DNA of 5,630 bases from Flavobacteriaceae bacterium (GCA_031273305.1 JAISSC010000104.1:1-5630), one strand, 5' to 3'; counted from the stretch's first letter, positions 1 through 5,345 are shown. Translations and numbers: made by a program. The notes: generated by a model from the letters alone, not told the origin.

Positions 1-502
1 TTATTAGCAAAAGGTGGCTAGAAACAACTTCCGGAGTTAAAGAGGCATAATTACTTTCTCCACTTCGGGAGATACCCACATAAGGGATATTCAACTGATC
101 CAGCACATATGTAACCGCTTTAGAAGCTCCTCCGCTTCCCAAAACCAAAGCAGAAGTATGATGAGGCTCCAGCAGAGGAAGTAAAGATTCTTTAAACCCG
201 ATAGCATCCGTATTAAAACCTTTCCTTTTCCTTCGGAAAATTTTCACAGTATTAACCGCCCCTATTTTTGCCGCCTCAGGGCTTAGCTCATCTAAAAACT
301 CAATAATATCCTGCTTATAAGGAATAGTGATATTGAACCCTTTTAAATCCGGATTTTCAAAAAGTTCAGGTATCTTTTCTTTATCCGGAATATCAAATAC
401 CTCATAAGAACAATGTGTCAGTCCCAATGCTTTAAACTTCTGGGTAAAATAGTTGCGGGAAAAAGAATACGAAATATTTCTTCCTAATAAACCAAAGGTC
501 AT
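1..502 (-). CDS. aroE: Shikimate dehydrogenase (NADP+), 3'-truncated by window edge
   Basis: Catalyses the NADPH-dependent reduction of 3-dehydroshikimate to shikimate in the cytoplasmic chorismate pathway. Reading the minus strand from the ATG at 502-500 gives 167 codons with no stop before the edge; the family is about 240-290 residues, so roughly the last third (end of the NADP domain) lies outside the window. Visible motifs in order: the shikimate-binding Ser pair in YSFSR (S13, S15), NITIPYK with the catalytic lysine K63, GAVNT (81-85) contacting substrate, GFNTDAIG with the catalytic aspartate D99, and the dinucleotide-binding loop LGSGGASKAV (121-130). The start is set by MTFGLLG, the usual flavobacterial N-terminus, and by a promoter-like element just upstream. 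It is divergent from mltG. No frameshift or missing key residue is seen. Identification is from motif recognition and is very secure; YdiB-type quinate/shikimate paralogues are a less likely alternative. Confidence 0.96.
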   Translation of the reverse strand, partial: MTFGLLGRNISYSFSRNYFTQKFKALGLTHCSYEVFDIPDKEKIPELFENPDLKGFNITIPYKQDIIEFLDELSPEAAKIGAVNTVKIFRRKRKGFNTDAIGFKESLLPLLEPHHTSALVLGSGGASKAVTYVLDQLNIPYVGISRSGESNYASLTPEVVSSHLLLI

Positions 503-529
503 ACCTTATATAAATAAAATTAATAAAAA

Positions 530-537
530 CAAAGATA
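530..537 (-). promoter_or_regulatory. Bacteroidota -7 promoter element for aroE
   Basis: On the minus strand this reads TATCTTTG, an exact match to the Bacteroidota housekeeping -7 consensus TAnnTTTG. A start of transcription about 5-7 nt downstream would give a leader of roughly 20 nt before the aroE ATG at 502. I do not see a clear TTTG -33 box 19-21 bp upstream, so the call rests on the -7 match and its position. Confidence 0.55.
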
Positions 538-589
538 TGAACAATAAAGTTATTATTTAAAATATATGCACGGTTATACTAGAAAAGAT

Positions 590-597
590 TAATTTTG
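590..597 (+). promoter_or_regulatory. Bacteroidota -7 promoter element for mltG
   Basis: Reads TAATTTTG, an exact TAnnTTTG match. The predicted transcription start (about 602-604) lies 1-3 nt before an in-frame ATG at 605 and about 17 nt before the next in-frame ATG at 620, so it favours 620 as the real start. No good TTTG -33 box is visible at the proper spacing. Confidence 0.5.
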
Positions 598-619
598 TTT
601 TAAAATGTATTGGGAATTT

Positions 620-1639
620 ATGAAAAACACACTCCTGACGGTTCTGTTTATCTTTCTTTTAGCTTTTGGAGGTTTGTCAATAGGAATTTCTTATTACGAG
701 AAGAATTATTCCGCCAATGTAAACCAAGATGCAGATATTTATATCCCCACCAATGCTTCCTATGATCAGGTTAAGACATTGATAGCTCCTTATCTGAAAG
801 ATGCAGAATCCTTTGATAAAGCCGCTAAATCTCAAAAATATACGGAAAACATACGGGCGGGGAAATATAAGATAAAGGCAGGCGAAAGCAACAAAGAAGT
901 TATTCGACGATTATTACTGGGCATACAGGAAGAAGTACATTTACAGGTTAAAAATTACGATGATATTTATGAATTAGCTTCCGGTTTAGGGAAAAAACTT
1001 GAGAGTGATTCTCTGGTCTTTATAAAATATTTCAACGATCTGGCATCTCAAAGAGGATTTTCAGATGTGGAAGAATTAAAAACTTACTTTATCCCGGAAA
1101 CCTATTATGTGAACTGGAATACCTCTCCTCAGGAATTATTTTCCCGGTTTGAAAAAATATATGACGACTTTTGGACGGAAGAAAGAACAATAAAAGCGCA
1201 GAATCAAGGATTATCCCGCATGGAAGTTTACACATTGGCTTCCATCGTGCAAAGAGAGTATATGAAAAAGGATGAGTTGCCTGTTATTGCAAGTTTATAT
1301 CTTAACCGTCTTCATAAAGGAATGAAATTACAATCCGACCCGACTGTTATCTATGCAGAAAGAAAGGTACTCGGATTTAAGAAGAAAGTAAACCGGGTAA
1401 AAAATGTTTCCGTTGATTCTCCCTATAATACCTATAAATATAAAGGATTGCCTCCGTTGCCTATTTGTATTCCCAACGACTTTGTAGTAGATGCAGTGCT
1501 AAACCCTGAAAACACGGATTACTTATTTATGTGTGCTATCAAAAACACAGGAAGACATGCATTTACATCCAGTGCAGAGGAACACATGAAAAACGCCAAA
1601 GCCTATAGGGACTGGCTGGATTCTCAGGGAATAAAATAG
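620..1639 (+). CDS. mltG: Endolytic murein transglycosylase MltG (YceG-like)
   Basis: Membrane-anchored lytic transglycosylase that cleaves nascent peptidoglycan glycan strands and is thought to end their elongation. From the ATG at 620 it is 339 aa. Residues about 4-24 form one hydrophobic segment after a short basic start (MKNTLLTVLFIF...), fitting an N-terminal anchor with the rest in the periplasm. Residues about 38-105 look like the LysM-like part of the YceG fold (RAGKYKIKAGES at 79-90). The catalytic domain shows LASIVQREY (206-214), where E213 is the conserved glutamate, LQSDPTVIYA (237-246), SPYNTYKYKGLPPLPICIP (267-285) and the C-terminal HAFTSSAEEH (313-322). The first Glu of the enterobacterial ASIVEKE motif is Gln here, which I recall as usual in Bacteroidota. 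An ATG at 605 would add five residues, but it nearly coincides with the predicted transcription start, and GGGA sits just before 620. Downstream lies a repeat-rich gap with no clear terminator. Confidence 0.96.
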   Translation: MKNTLLTVLFIFLLAFGGLSIGISYYEKNYSANVNQDADIYIPTNASYDQVKTLIAPYLKDAESFDKAAKSQKYTENIRAGKYKIKAGESNKEVIRRLLLGIQEEVHLQVKNYDDIYELASGLGKKLESDSLVFIKYFNDLASQRGFSDVEELKTYFIPETYYVNWNTSPQELFSRFEKIYDDFWTEERTIKAQNQGLSRMEVYTLASIVQREYMKKDELPVIASLYLNRLHKGMKLQSDPTVIYAERKVLGFKKKVNRVKNVSVDSPYNTYKYKGLPPLPICIPNDFVVDAVLNPENTDYLFMCAIKNTGRHAFTSSAEEHMKNAKAYRDWLDSQGIK

Positions 1640-1664
1640 ATTTCCCTACTTTGATTTCAAGGGA

Positions 1665-1762
1665 TTTGGGCGTGCCCCTGTCGGGTCGGGCTATCCGTGT
1701 AGGGACGTCCCTGTGTGGCGTCTTTGTGGGCTTTCCACTACTATCCCTCACGCAGGGCAGTT
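1665..1762 (+). repeat. 98-bp interspersed repeat, copy 1
   Basis: This block matches 5034-5131 in direct orientation at 93 of 98 positions by my alignment, with no gaps; the differences are at 1668, 1681, 1687, 1713 and 1724. It is richer in GC than its surroundings. It contains a perfect 12-bp palindrome AGGGACGTCCCT (1701-1712), a GGCGTGCCCCTG left end, and GGGCTATCC and ACTACTATCCCTCACGC motifs that I recall as recurring in intergenic repeats of flavobacterial genomes. Short open frames cross it on both strands but copy the repeat and have no gene features. It may be a REP/MITE-like non-autonomous element, but no transposase is in the window. Confidence 0.9.
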
Positions 1763-1780
1763 ATTCATTCATTGTTCCAC

Positions 1781-1798
1781 ATCCCAATCATCCCAATC
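1781..1798 (+). repeat. Tandem 9-bp repeat (ATCCCAATC x2)
   Basis: ATCCCAATC occurs twice back to back (1781-1789, 1790-1798), followed by a partial AT. It sits between the 98-bp repeat and the GTAGAGACG palindrome, in a spacer that has no counterpart in the second copy. ATTC also repeats just upstream (about 1763-1771). These simple repeats suggest slippage within a repeat-rich insertion. Confidence 0.75.
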
Positions 1799-1802
1799 AT
1801 GG

Positions 1803-1830
1803 GTAGAGACGTCCCAATTTGGGCGTCTCC
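1803..1830 (+). repeat. Imperfect palindrome of the GTAGAGACGTCCC type, copy 1
   Basis: The arms GAGACG (1806-1811 region) and CGTCTC (1824-1829) enclose CCCAA/TTGGG, with one unpaired T in the left arm, so the strand can fold into a hairpin of about 10 pairs. The left end GTAGAGACGTCCC matches GTAGGGACGTCCC inside the 98-bp repeat (1699-1711) at 12 of 13 bases. A decayed form of the same unit is at 5182-5210. It resembles small palindromic repeats common in bacterial intergenic DNA. It could serve as a bidirectional terminator for the convergent genes, but there is no T-tract and I do not call it one. Confidence 0.7.
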
Positions 1831-1872
1831 ACGTTATTATTTTGTTGTCCAATTCAGGTGTCGCAAGCAGAA

Positions 1873-1955
1873 GCCTGAAAGGCGTGATTTTCATAACCGT
1901 AGGTCAGCGACCTGCGGAAAGAGCAACCTCCCAAACAAGAGGCTGCCTGAAAGGC
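1873..1955 (+). repeat. Repeat unit bounded by GCCTGAAAGGC, with internal hairpins
   Basis: GCCTGAAAGGC, itself able to form a 4-bp stem around GAA, occurs exactly twice (1873-1883 and 1945-1955) with a 72-bp period. Between them, 1897-1917 forms a hairpin: CCGTAGGTC pairs with GACCTGCGG around AGC (one G-T pair). A second imperfect stem joins GCAACCTC (1923-1930) to GAGGCTGC (1939-1946). From memory, units of this kind (CTGAAAGGC, ACCGTAGGTC...GACCT) recur as tandem intergenic arrays in Bacteroidota. Here only one unit plus the start of the next is present. It is not coding: the open frames through it have no recognisable protein features. Confidence 0.7.
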
Positions 1956-1957
1956 AA

Positions 1958-1979
1958 GACTGACAATCGACTGACAATC
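1958..1979 (+). repeat. Perfect tandem 11-bp repeat (GACTGACAATC x2)
   Basis: GACTGACAATC occurs twice in direct succession at 1958-1968 and 1969-1979. It directly follows the GCCTGAAAGGC unit and ends the repeat cluster; from 1980 to 2037 the sequence returns to plain AT-rich spacer in which I see nothing. Confidence 0.85.
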
Positions 1980-2037
1980 AGAATACTATAATTTTTGCAA
2001 TACCAAAATATATCTCGCATAGTCAAAGTCAGAAACC

Positions 2038-2955
2038 TTACAGCATTTTTAAAGTACTAACTTCAAGGTCTGTAAGTATCCTCCAATATCCTCGTTTCAA
2101 TGATTTTTTGGTTAATCCTGCAAACATGACCCTGTCCAGTTTTTCCACTTCATATCCCAACCGTTCAAACATCCTCCGTACAATACGGTTCCACCCGATA
2201 TGAATTTCTACTCCTACTTCGTTCTTAGGGCTTTTCTCAATATAAGAGATTTTATCCACTTTTGCAAGCCCTTCTTCAAACCGAAGCCCCTCAAGCAACC
2301 GGTTAAAATCATCCTGAGATACTTTCTTGTCTAAAGTTACATGATATATCTTTTTCACCTCATGTGAGGGGTGAGTAAGTTTTTTTGTTAAGTTGCCGTC
2401 ATTCGTCAATAAAAGTACGCCCGTAGTTTGCCTGTCCAGTCTTCCCACAGGATAAAGCCGATAGGGAGAAGCATTCGTTACAAGGTCCATTACCGTTTTT
2501 CGTGCCTTTTCATCTTTTGTAGTTGATATATACCCCTTAGGTTTATTAAGCAAAACATAAACATTCTTTTCAGGACGAATATACCTCCCGTCGAAAAACA
2601 CCTCATCACCCGGTTTTACCTGATAGCCGAACTCCGTTATAATTTTACCATTTACTTCCACCACGCCGTTTTGTATGAAAATATCTGCCTCTCGCCTACT
2701 GCAAACTCCGGAATTGGCTATATACTTATTAAGCCTGATCTCTTCCTTTTCCTCCTTCTCTTCCGGTTGAGCAGAACTTCTCTTCCGGAAAGGAGCCGGT
2801 TTAAAATTCTTTTTAGCAAAACCCTCATTTTTCTTCCCGAATTTGCCATCACTTTTTTGCTTAAATTTCCCTTTACCATCCGGGCGGGAAGAATCTTTTT
2901 TAAAAGACTTTCCCGTCCTTCCCTCACCTCTGCGGTCTGATGATTTATTTCTCAT
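2038..2955 (-). CDS. RsuA/RluB-family rRNA pseudouridine synthase with basic N-terminal tail
   Basis: Isomerises a specific uridine in ribosomal RNA to pseudouridine, in the cytoplasm. The 305-aa product has three parts. Residues 1-72 are a low-complexity tail rich in Lys, Arg, Gly, Ser and Phe (repeated GKF/KKNEGF-like patches) that ends in an acidic stretch EEKEEKEE, probably disordered and RNA-binding. Residues about 73-125 are an S4 RNA-binding domain (IRLNKYIANSGVCSRREAD, VEVNGK). Residues about 132-300 are the catalytic domain: LLNKPKGYISTTKD, then VGRLDRQTTGVLLLTNDG with catalytic D174, and GWNRIVRRMFERLGYEVEKLDRV (254-276). Such N-terminal extensions are common in Bacteroidota members. 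Family assignment is secure. Whether it acts on 23S (RluB-like) or 16S (RsuA-like) rRNA cannot be told from sequence, so no symbol is given. It may have its own promoter at 3061-3068 or be read through from ubiA. Convergent with mltG. Confidence 0.93.
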   Translation of the reverse strand: MRNKSSDRRGEGRTGKSFKKDSSRPDGKGKFKQKSDGKFGKKNEGFAKKNFKPAPFRKRSSAQPEEKEEKEEIRLNKYIANSGVCSRREADIFIQNGVVEVNGKIITEFGYQVKPGDEVFFDGRYIRPEKNVYVLLNKPKGYISTTKDEKARKTVMDLVTNASPYRLYPVGRLDRQTTGVLLLTNDGNLTKKLTHPSHEVKKIYHVTLDKKVSQDDFNRLLEGLRFEEGLAKVDKISYIEKSPKNEVGVEIHIGWNRIVRRMFERLGYEVEKLDRVMFAGLTKKSLKRGYWRILTDLEVSTLKML

Positions 2956-3010
2956 TATTTTTTAAATCTTAATATTGTATAACCGTGAATATAAGGAAAA
3001 AATACCTATA

Positions 3011-3025
3011 CCCTGCCGGTCAGGG
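3011..3025 (-). other. Short inverted repeat in the pseudouridine synthase leader
   Basis: CCCTG and CAGGG flank a 5-nt loop, a 5-bp stem lying 56-70 nt before the ATG at 2955. It is not followed by a T-run on the minus strand, so it is not a convincing terminator of the upstream gene. Small stems like this also arise by chance. Confidence 0.35.
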
Positions 3026-3051
3026 AAACATATTAAAGATAAGTACCTTTC

Positions 3052-3948
3052 CTAAAAATGCAAAGGTAAGGGATTCCCTTTAATAAATAACAGAGAAATA
3101 GTTCCCAAAAAAATCCAGAATTTGATCATAAAAATAAGTATCCGTATAAAATACCGATTCATAAACCAAAGACTGATGAACACACAAAGGCTAAGAAAAC
3201 CGGTAAGAAGATAATATAACCGGATTTCATAAAGATGCGGCTCAAAAGCTAAATGAAAAGAAACGACAGTCAACAGACATAATAAAACATCTAAGATTAT
3301 TTTAGCCGGAATAATTCCCAAAGTGTTAGGTAACGTATTATAATTAAACAAGTCATCATATCGGGAAGAGTCCAGGTCTTTGCAAATATCCCGGATAAGA
3401 ATAGTAAGAAACAGGAAAATAGCTAAACATATAATGAACGACGAAAAATTCTCATAAAACAAGAACAACGCCAGAAAAGGAAATATCATCAGAACGGAAT
3501 TAGTGAGGTTATTTAAAAAAACCACTCTGCTTAACTTATGACTGTAAAACCATATAAGGAATTGATAAACCAAGAAGAAAAAGAATATTCGATAAGATAA
3601 CGCAGCCGCAATAGTCAGGGAGATAACATTAAATAAGAGGTAAATCCTCAGTGCCGTTCCCTGATTAATAAACCGTTGCATCATAGTAGTTAATGGACGA
3701 TATACCTTATCCTTTTCCTGATCATAGAAGAAATTAATGATATACCCCGCCATAGCACTCAAAGCAGAAGAGAAAACAATCCCGTGAAGTTTTATATTTT
3801 TTAAATTTTCAAGAATATTCTGCTCATCATCAAAAAGGTAAATAGCAGAAATATACATGGCAAGAATGAGCATGATAACGTTAACAATCCGTACTCTCAC
3901 GAGAAGAGAAAAATTAATAAGTAAAATATTTTTACCTGACGGATACAT
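3052..3948 (-). CDS. UbiA-family prenyltransferase with altered Asp motifs
   Basis: UbiA-superfamily integral membrane enzymes move a polyprenyl group from its diphosphate to an acceptor (quinone ring, lipid or alcohol). The 298-aa product has about eight to nine hydrophobic stretches, starting at 22-39 and ending at 267-290, which is the family's usual size and topology. Motif 1 is AGYIINFFYDQEKDKVYRP (67-85): N72, D76 and D80 of the canonical NDxxDxxxD are kept, but the first Asp is F73. Motif 2 is RDICKDLDSSRYDD (186-199) with TLP (205-207), matching the REIxKDxEDxxGD...TLP form of the geranylgeranylglycerol-phosphate transferase-like branch; here ED is D193-S194 and the Gly is Y197. It starts 50 bp after the mevalonate kinase stop with no promoter element between, so the two are probably cotranscribed. 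Flavobacterial homologues are often labelled geranylgeranylglycerol-phosphate transferase, but acceptor and product are unknown, so no symbol is given. Confidence 0.87.
   Translation of the reverse strand: MYPSGKNILLINFSLLVRVRIVNVIMLILAMYISAIYLFDDEQNILENLKNIKLHGIVFSSALSAMAGYIINFFYDQEKDKVYRPLTTMMQRFINQGTALRIYLLFNVISLTIAAALSYRIFFFFLVYQFLIWFYSHKLSRVVFLNNLTNSVLMIFPFLALFLFYENFSSFIICLAIFLFLTILIRDICKDLDSSRYDDLFNYNTLPNTLGIIPAKIILDVLLCLLTVVSFHLAFEPHLYEIRLYYLLTGFLSLCVFISLWFMNRYFIRILIFMIKFWIFLGTISLLFIKGNPLPLHF
3061..3068 (-). promoter_or_regulatory. Possible -7 element for the pseudouridine synthase gene
   Basis: On the minus strand this reads TACCTTTG, an exact TAnnTTTG match followed by CA, identical over ten bases to the element before mevalonate kinase (4949-4956). 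It lies within the last codons of the UbiA-family gene and would give a leader of about 100 nt. No TTTG -33 box is obvious at the right spacing, and a coding-sequence coincidence is possible. Confidence 0.4.
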
Positions 3949-3998
3949 CTGACTATAAAATTATCAAGTAAAAGTACGAATAAAGACTTAATTAAATC

Positions 3999-4925
3999 TC
4001 AAAACCGATAGACAACCTCCTTATCGTAGTCTTTTAATATTTCTTCCGTAACATCATAATCCTGAGTAAATCCCAGAATATACCCGCCACCGCCCGAGCC
4101 GCAAAGTTTTAAATAATAAGTATTAGTTTCAATACCCTTCTTCCATATCTTTAGAAATTCTCCCGGAATCATCGGAGTAAAATGATGCAAAGCCCAGAGT
4201 GAAAGCTGTTTTAAATTACGGAAAAAAGAACTCATATCTTTTTTTAAAAAAGATTCTATACAATCATTATTATATTGGATAAATTCTTCCTTTAACGTTT
4301 TCCTGAAACCCTCGTTTTTCAGTTTCTCAAAAAAGATCTGAACCATCGGCTCTGTTTCACCCGGCATCCCCGAATTAATAAGGAACACAGCCCCTTTCCC
4401 CTCCGTGCTTTCAATAATTCCTACCTTATCGACCTCCGAGTTGGGTTGAATCAGTAACGGAATATTCATATAACAGATCAAAGGGTCAATTCCCGAACTT
4501 TTCCCATGAAAAAAAGACTCCATTTTTCCGAAAACAGCCTTTAAGTCTTTTAAGTCCTCTCTGGAAATCTTTTCAGGAGACAGCTTATGAATAGAATATT
4601 TGTCAAAAACAGCAGCAACCAGCGCACCGGAACTCCCTATCCCATATCCCTGAGGTATATTAGAATCAAAGTACATTCCCTTTTGAATATCTTTCTCCAG
4701 CCGGGCGATACTTATCTTAAACTTTTGTGGTAGTTCCAGCGTTTTTAAGTATTCTACATATTTTCGTAAAGAATCATTCGAGTTAGAATTGCTCCCACAA
4801 GCCACAGAAGAGAACTGCAATGTTCCTTTATAAGCATTGTATGGTAACGTTAACCCTCTGGAATTTTCAATAATTCCGTATTCCCCAAAAAGTAAAATTT
4901 TAGCATAAAATAAAGGATACTTCAT
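3999..4925 (-). CDS. Mevalonate kinase (GHMP kinase family)
   Basis: Phosphorylates mevalonate with ATP to 5-phosphomevalonate, an early step of the mevalonate route to isopentenyl diphosphate, in the cytoplasm. The 308-aa product shows all three GHMP motifs in order. Motif 1 is FYAKILLFGEYGII (6-19), with Tyr in place of the His usual in GEH. Motif 2, the ATP loop, is IPQGYGIGSSGALVAAV (90-106). ESFFHGKSSGIDPLI (136-150) carries E136 and the mevalonate-kinase signature HGxxSGxD with catalytic D147. Motif 3 is LKLCGSGGGGYILGF (272-286). The HGxxSGxD signature favours mevalonate kinase over phosphomevalonate kinase, diphosphomevalonate decarboxylase or homoserine kinase. Flavobacteria are known to use the mevalonate pathway. 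Length is near the family norm. The start is fixed by a good AAGGAG ribosome-binding site and a -7 element just upstream. It leads a probable operon with the UbiA-family gene 50 bp downstream, a plausible user of the isoprenoid product. The usual symbols are mvk or mvaK1; I did not choose between them. Confidence 0.92.
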   Translation of the reverse strand: MKYPLFYAKILLFGEYGIIENSRGLTLPYNAYKGTLQFSSVACGSNSNSNDSLRKYVEYLKTLELPQKFKISIARLEKDIQKGMYFDSNIPQGYGIGSSGALVAAVFDKYSIHKLSPEKISREDLKDLKAVFGKMESFFHGKSSGIDPLICYMNIPLLIQPNSEVDKVGIIESTEGKGAVFLINSGMPGETEPMVQIFFEKLKNEGFRKTLKEEFIQYNNDCIESFLKKDMSSFFRNLKQLSLWALHHFTPMIPGEFLKIWKKGIETNTYYLKLCGSGGGGYILGFTQDYDVTEEILKDYDKEVVYRF

Positions 4926-4930
4926 ATAAA

Positions 4931-4938
4931 TTCTCCTT
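4931..4938 (-). promoter_or_regulatory. Strong Shine-Dalgarno site of mevalonate kinase
   Basis: The minus strand reads AAGGAGAA ending 5 nt before the ATG, leaving about 7 nt after the AAGGAG core. Such a good match is notable because Bacteroidota genes usually lack a Shine-Dalgarno sequence, and none of the other genes in this window has one. It fixes the start at 4925. Confidence 0.7.
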
Positions 4939-4948
4939 AAAAGTTTTG

Positions 4949-4956
4949 CAAAGGTA
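4949..4956 (-). promoter_or_regulatory. -7 promoter element for mevalonate kinase operon
   Basis: On the minus strand this reads TACCTTTG followed by CA, an exact TAnnTTTG match. A start about 5-7 nt downstream (about 4942-4944) gives a leader of roughly 18 nt that just includes the ribosome-binding site. A -33 TTTG box is not evident. Confidence 0.6.
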
Positions 4957-5033
4957 CAACTTTATATTGAAGACATCCCGATTTTTACAAGTAAAAAATT
5001 GAGCGCAGACAAGAGATATAGTTTTTTCTAGGC

Positions 5034-5131
5034 TTTTGGCGTGCCCCTGACGGGTTGGGCTATCCGTGTAGGGACGTCCCTATGTGGCGTCTCTGTGGGC
5101 TTTCCACTACTATCCCTCACGCAGGGCAGTT
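5034..5131 (+). repeat. 98-bp interspersed repeat, copy 2
   Basis: Direct-orientation copy of 1665-1762 with five substitutions and no gaps (offset 3369). It contains the same perfect palindrome AGGGACGTCCCT (5070-5081) and the same end at GCAGGGCAGTT. It lies between the mevalonate kinase promoter and the rRNA promoter, about 200 bp upstream of the latter. The two copies bracket the pseudouridine synthase, UbiA-family and mevalonate kinase genes. Short open frames on both strands here are products of the repeat, not genes. Confidence 0.9.
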
Positions 5132-5181
5132 CCCTTGTCAGAGATGCTCCTATTGTATCGGGCTGGGCTGTAACAGGGATT

Positions 5182-5210
5182 GTAGATACGTCCCAATTTG
5201 TACAGACTCC
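5182..5210 (+). repeat. Decayed GTAGAGACGTCCC-type palindrome, copy 2
   Basis: Matches 1803-1830 over GTAGA-ACGTCCCAATTTG and again at the terminal GACTCC/GTCTCC, but the right arm is degenerate (TACAGACTCC), so the palindrome is largely lost. It follows its 98-bp repeat at 114 bp start to start from the internal GTAGGGACG unit, against 104 bp in copy 1, and the spacer between is unrelated. This shows that the repeats are composite. Confidence 0.6.
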
Positions 5211-5250
5211 AGATTGCACTTTAAAAAAACATTCCCTTTATAAACAATTA

Positions 5251-5268
5251 GTACATAAGCAGATGTAC
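5251..5268 (+). promoter_or_regulatory. Dyad GTACAT-N6-ATGTAC upstream of the rRNA promoter
   Basis: A perfect 6-bp inverted repeat with a 6-bp spacer, centred about 85 bp before the predicted rRNA transcription start. The geometry would suit a dimeric regulator or may be chance; no regulator gene is nearby, so its role is unknown. Confidence 0.35.
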
Positions 5269-5309
5269 ACAATATTTAGGATTGGGGAGTAAAAAAACTA
5301 TAAAAACAC

Positions 5310-5339
5310 TTGCGGGGATAAAAAAAGTATGTATATTTG
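5310..5339 (+). promoter_or_regulatory. Ribosomal RNA operon promoter
   Basis: TTG at 5310-5312 and TATATTTG at 5332-5339 are separated by 19 bp, which fits the Bacteroidota promoter architecture of a TTTG/TTG -33 box and TAnnTTTG -7 box at 19-21 bp. It is the only promoter in the window with both boxes well placed. The transcription start is expected near 5345. A-rich tracts upstream (5291-5306) could act like an UP element. It drives the 16S gene starting at about 5528. Confidence 0.8.
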
Positions 5340-5345
5340 CAGCCG

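Noticed and set aside
605..619. Earlier ATG at 605 as the mltG start
   Set aside because: It lies 1-3 nt after the expected transcription start and adds an unusual MYWEF before the normal short basic-hydrophobic signal anchor; 620 fits better, although 605 cannot be excluded.
1643..1664. Possible terminator after mltG (TCCCT ... AGGGA)
   Set aside because: Only a 5-bp stem with a 12-nt loop and no clear T-tract directly after it.
1665..1979. CRISPR array or integron-type attachment sites
   Set aside because: Repeats differ in type and spacing, there are no regularly spaced identical repeats with unique spacers, and no cas or integrase gene is present.
1563..1991. Open frames of 62-92 codons on both strands across the mltG end and the repeat cluster
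   Set aside because: They run through palindromic repeats, the same peptide-like string reappears in the second repeat copy, and no domain, hydrophobic pattern or start signal supports a protein.
2671..2940. Open frames of 89 (plus) and 69 (minus) codons inside the pseudouridine synthase gene
   Set aside because: Shadow frames of the low-complexity, purine-biased N-terminal coding region; the main frame has clear S4 and catalytic motifs.
1665..5131. Composite transposon with the 98-bp repeats as ends
   Set aside because: The enclosed genes are housekeeping genes, no transposase is present, and the repeats do not form terminal inverted ends or show target-site duplications that I can identify.
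5028..5292. Open frames of 62-83 codons on both strands over repeat copy 2
   Set aside because: Translation of the repeat; the frames overlap the rRNA upstream region and share residues with those at copy 1 only because the DNA is repeated.
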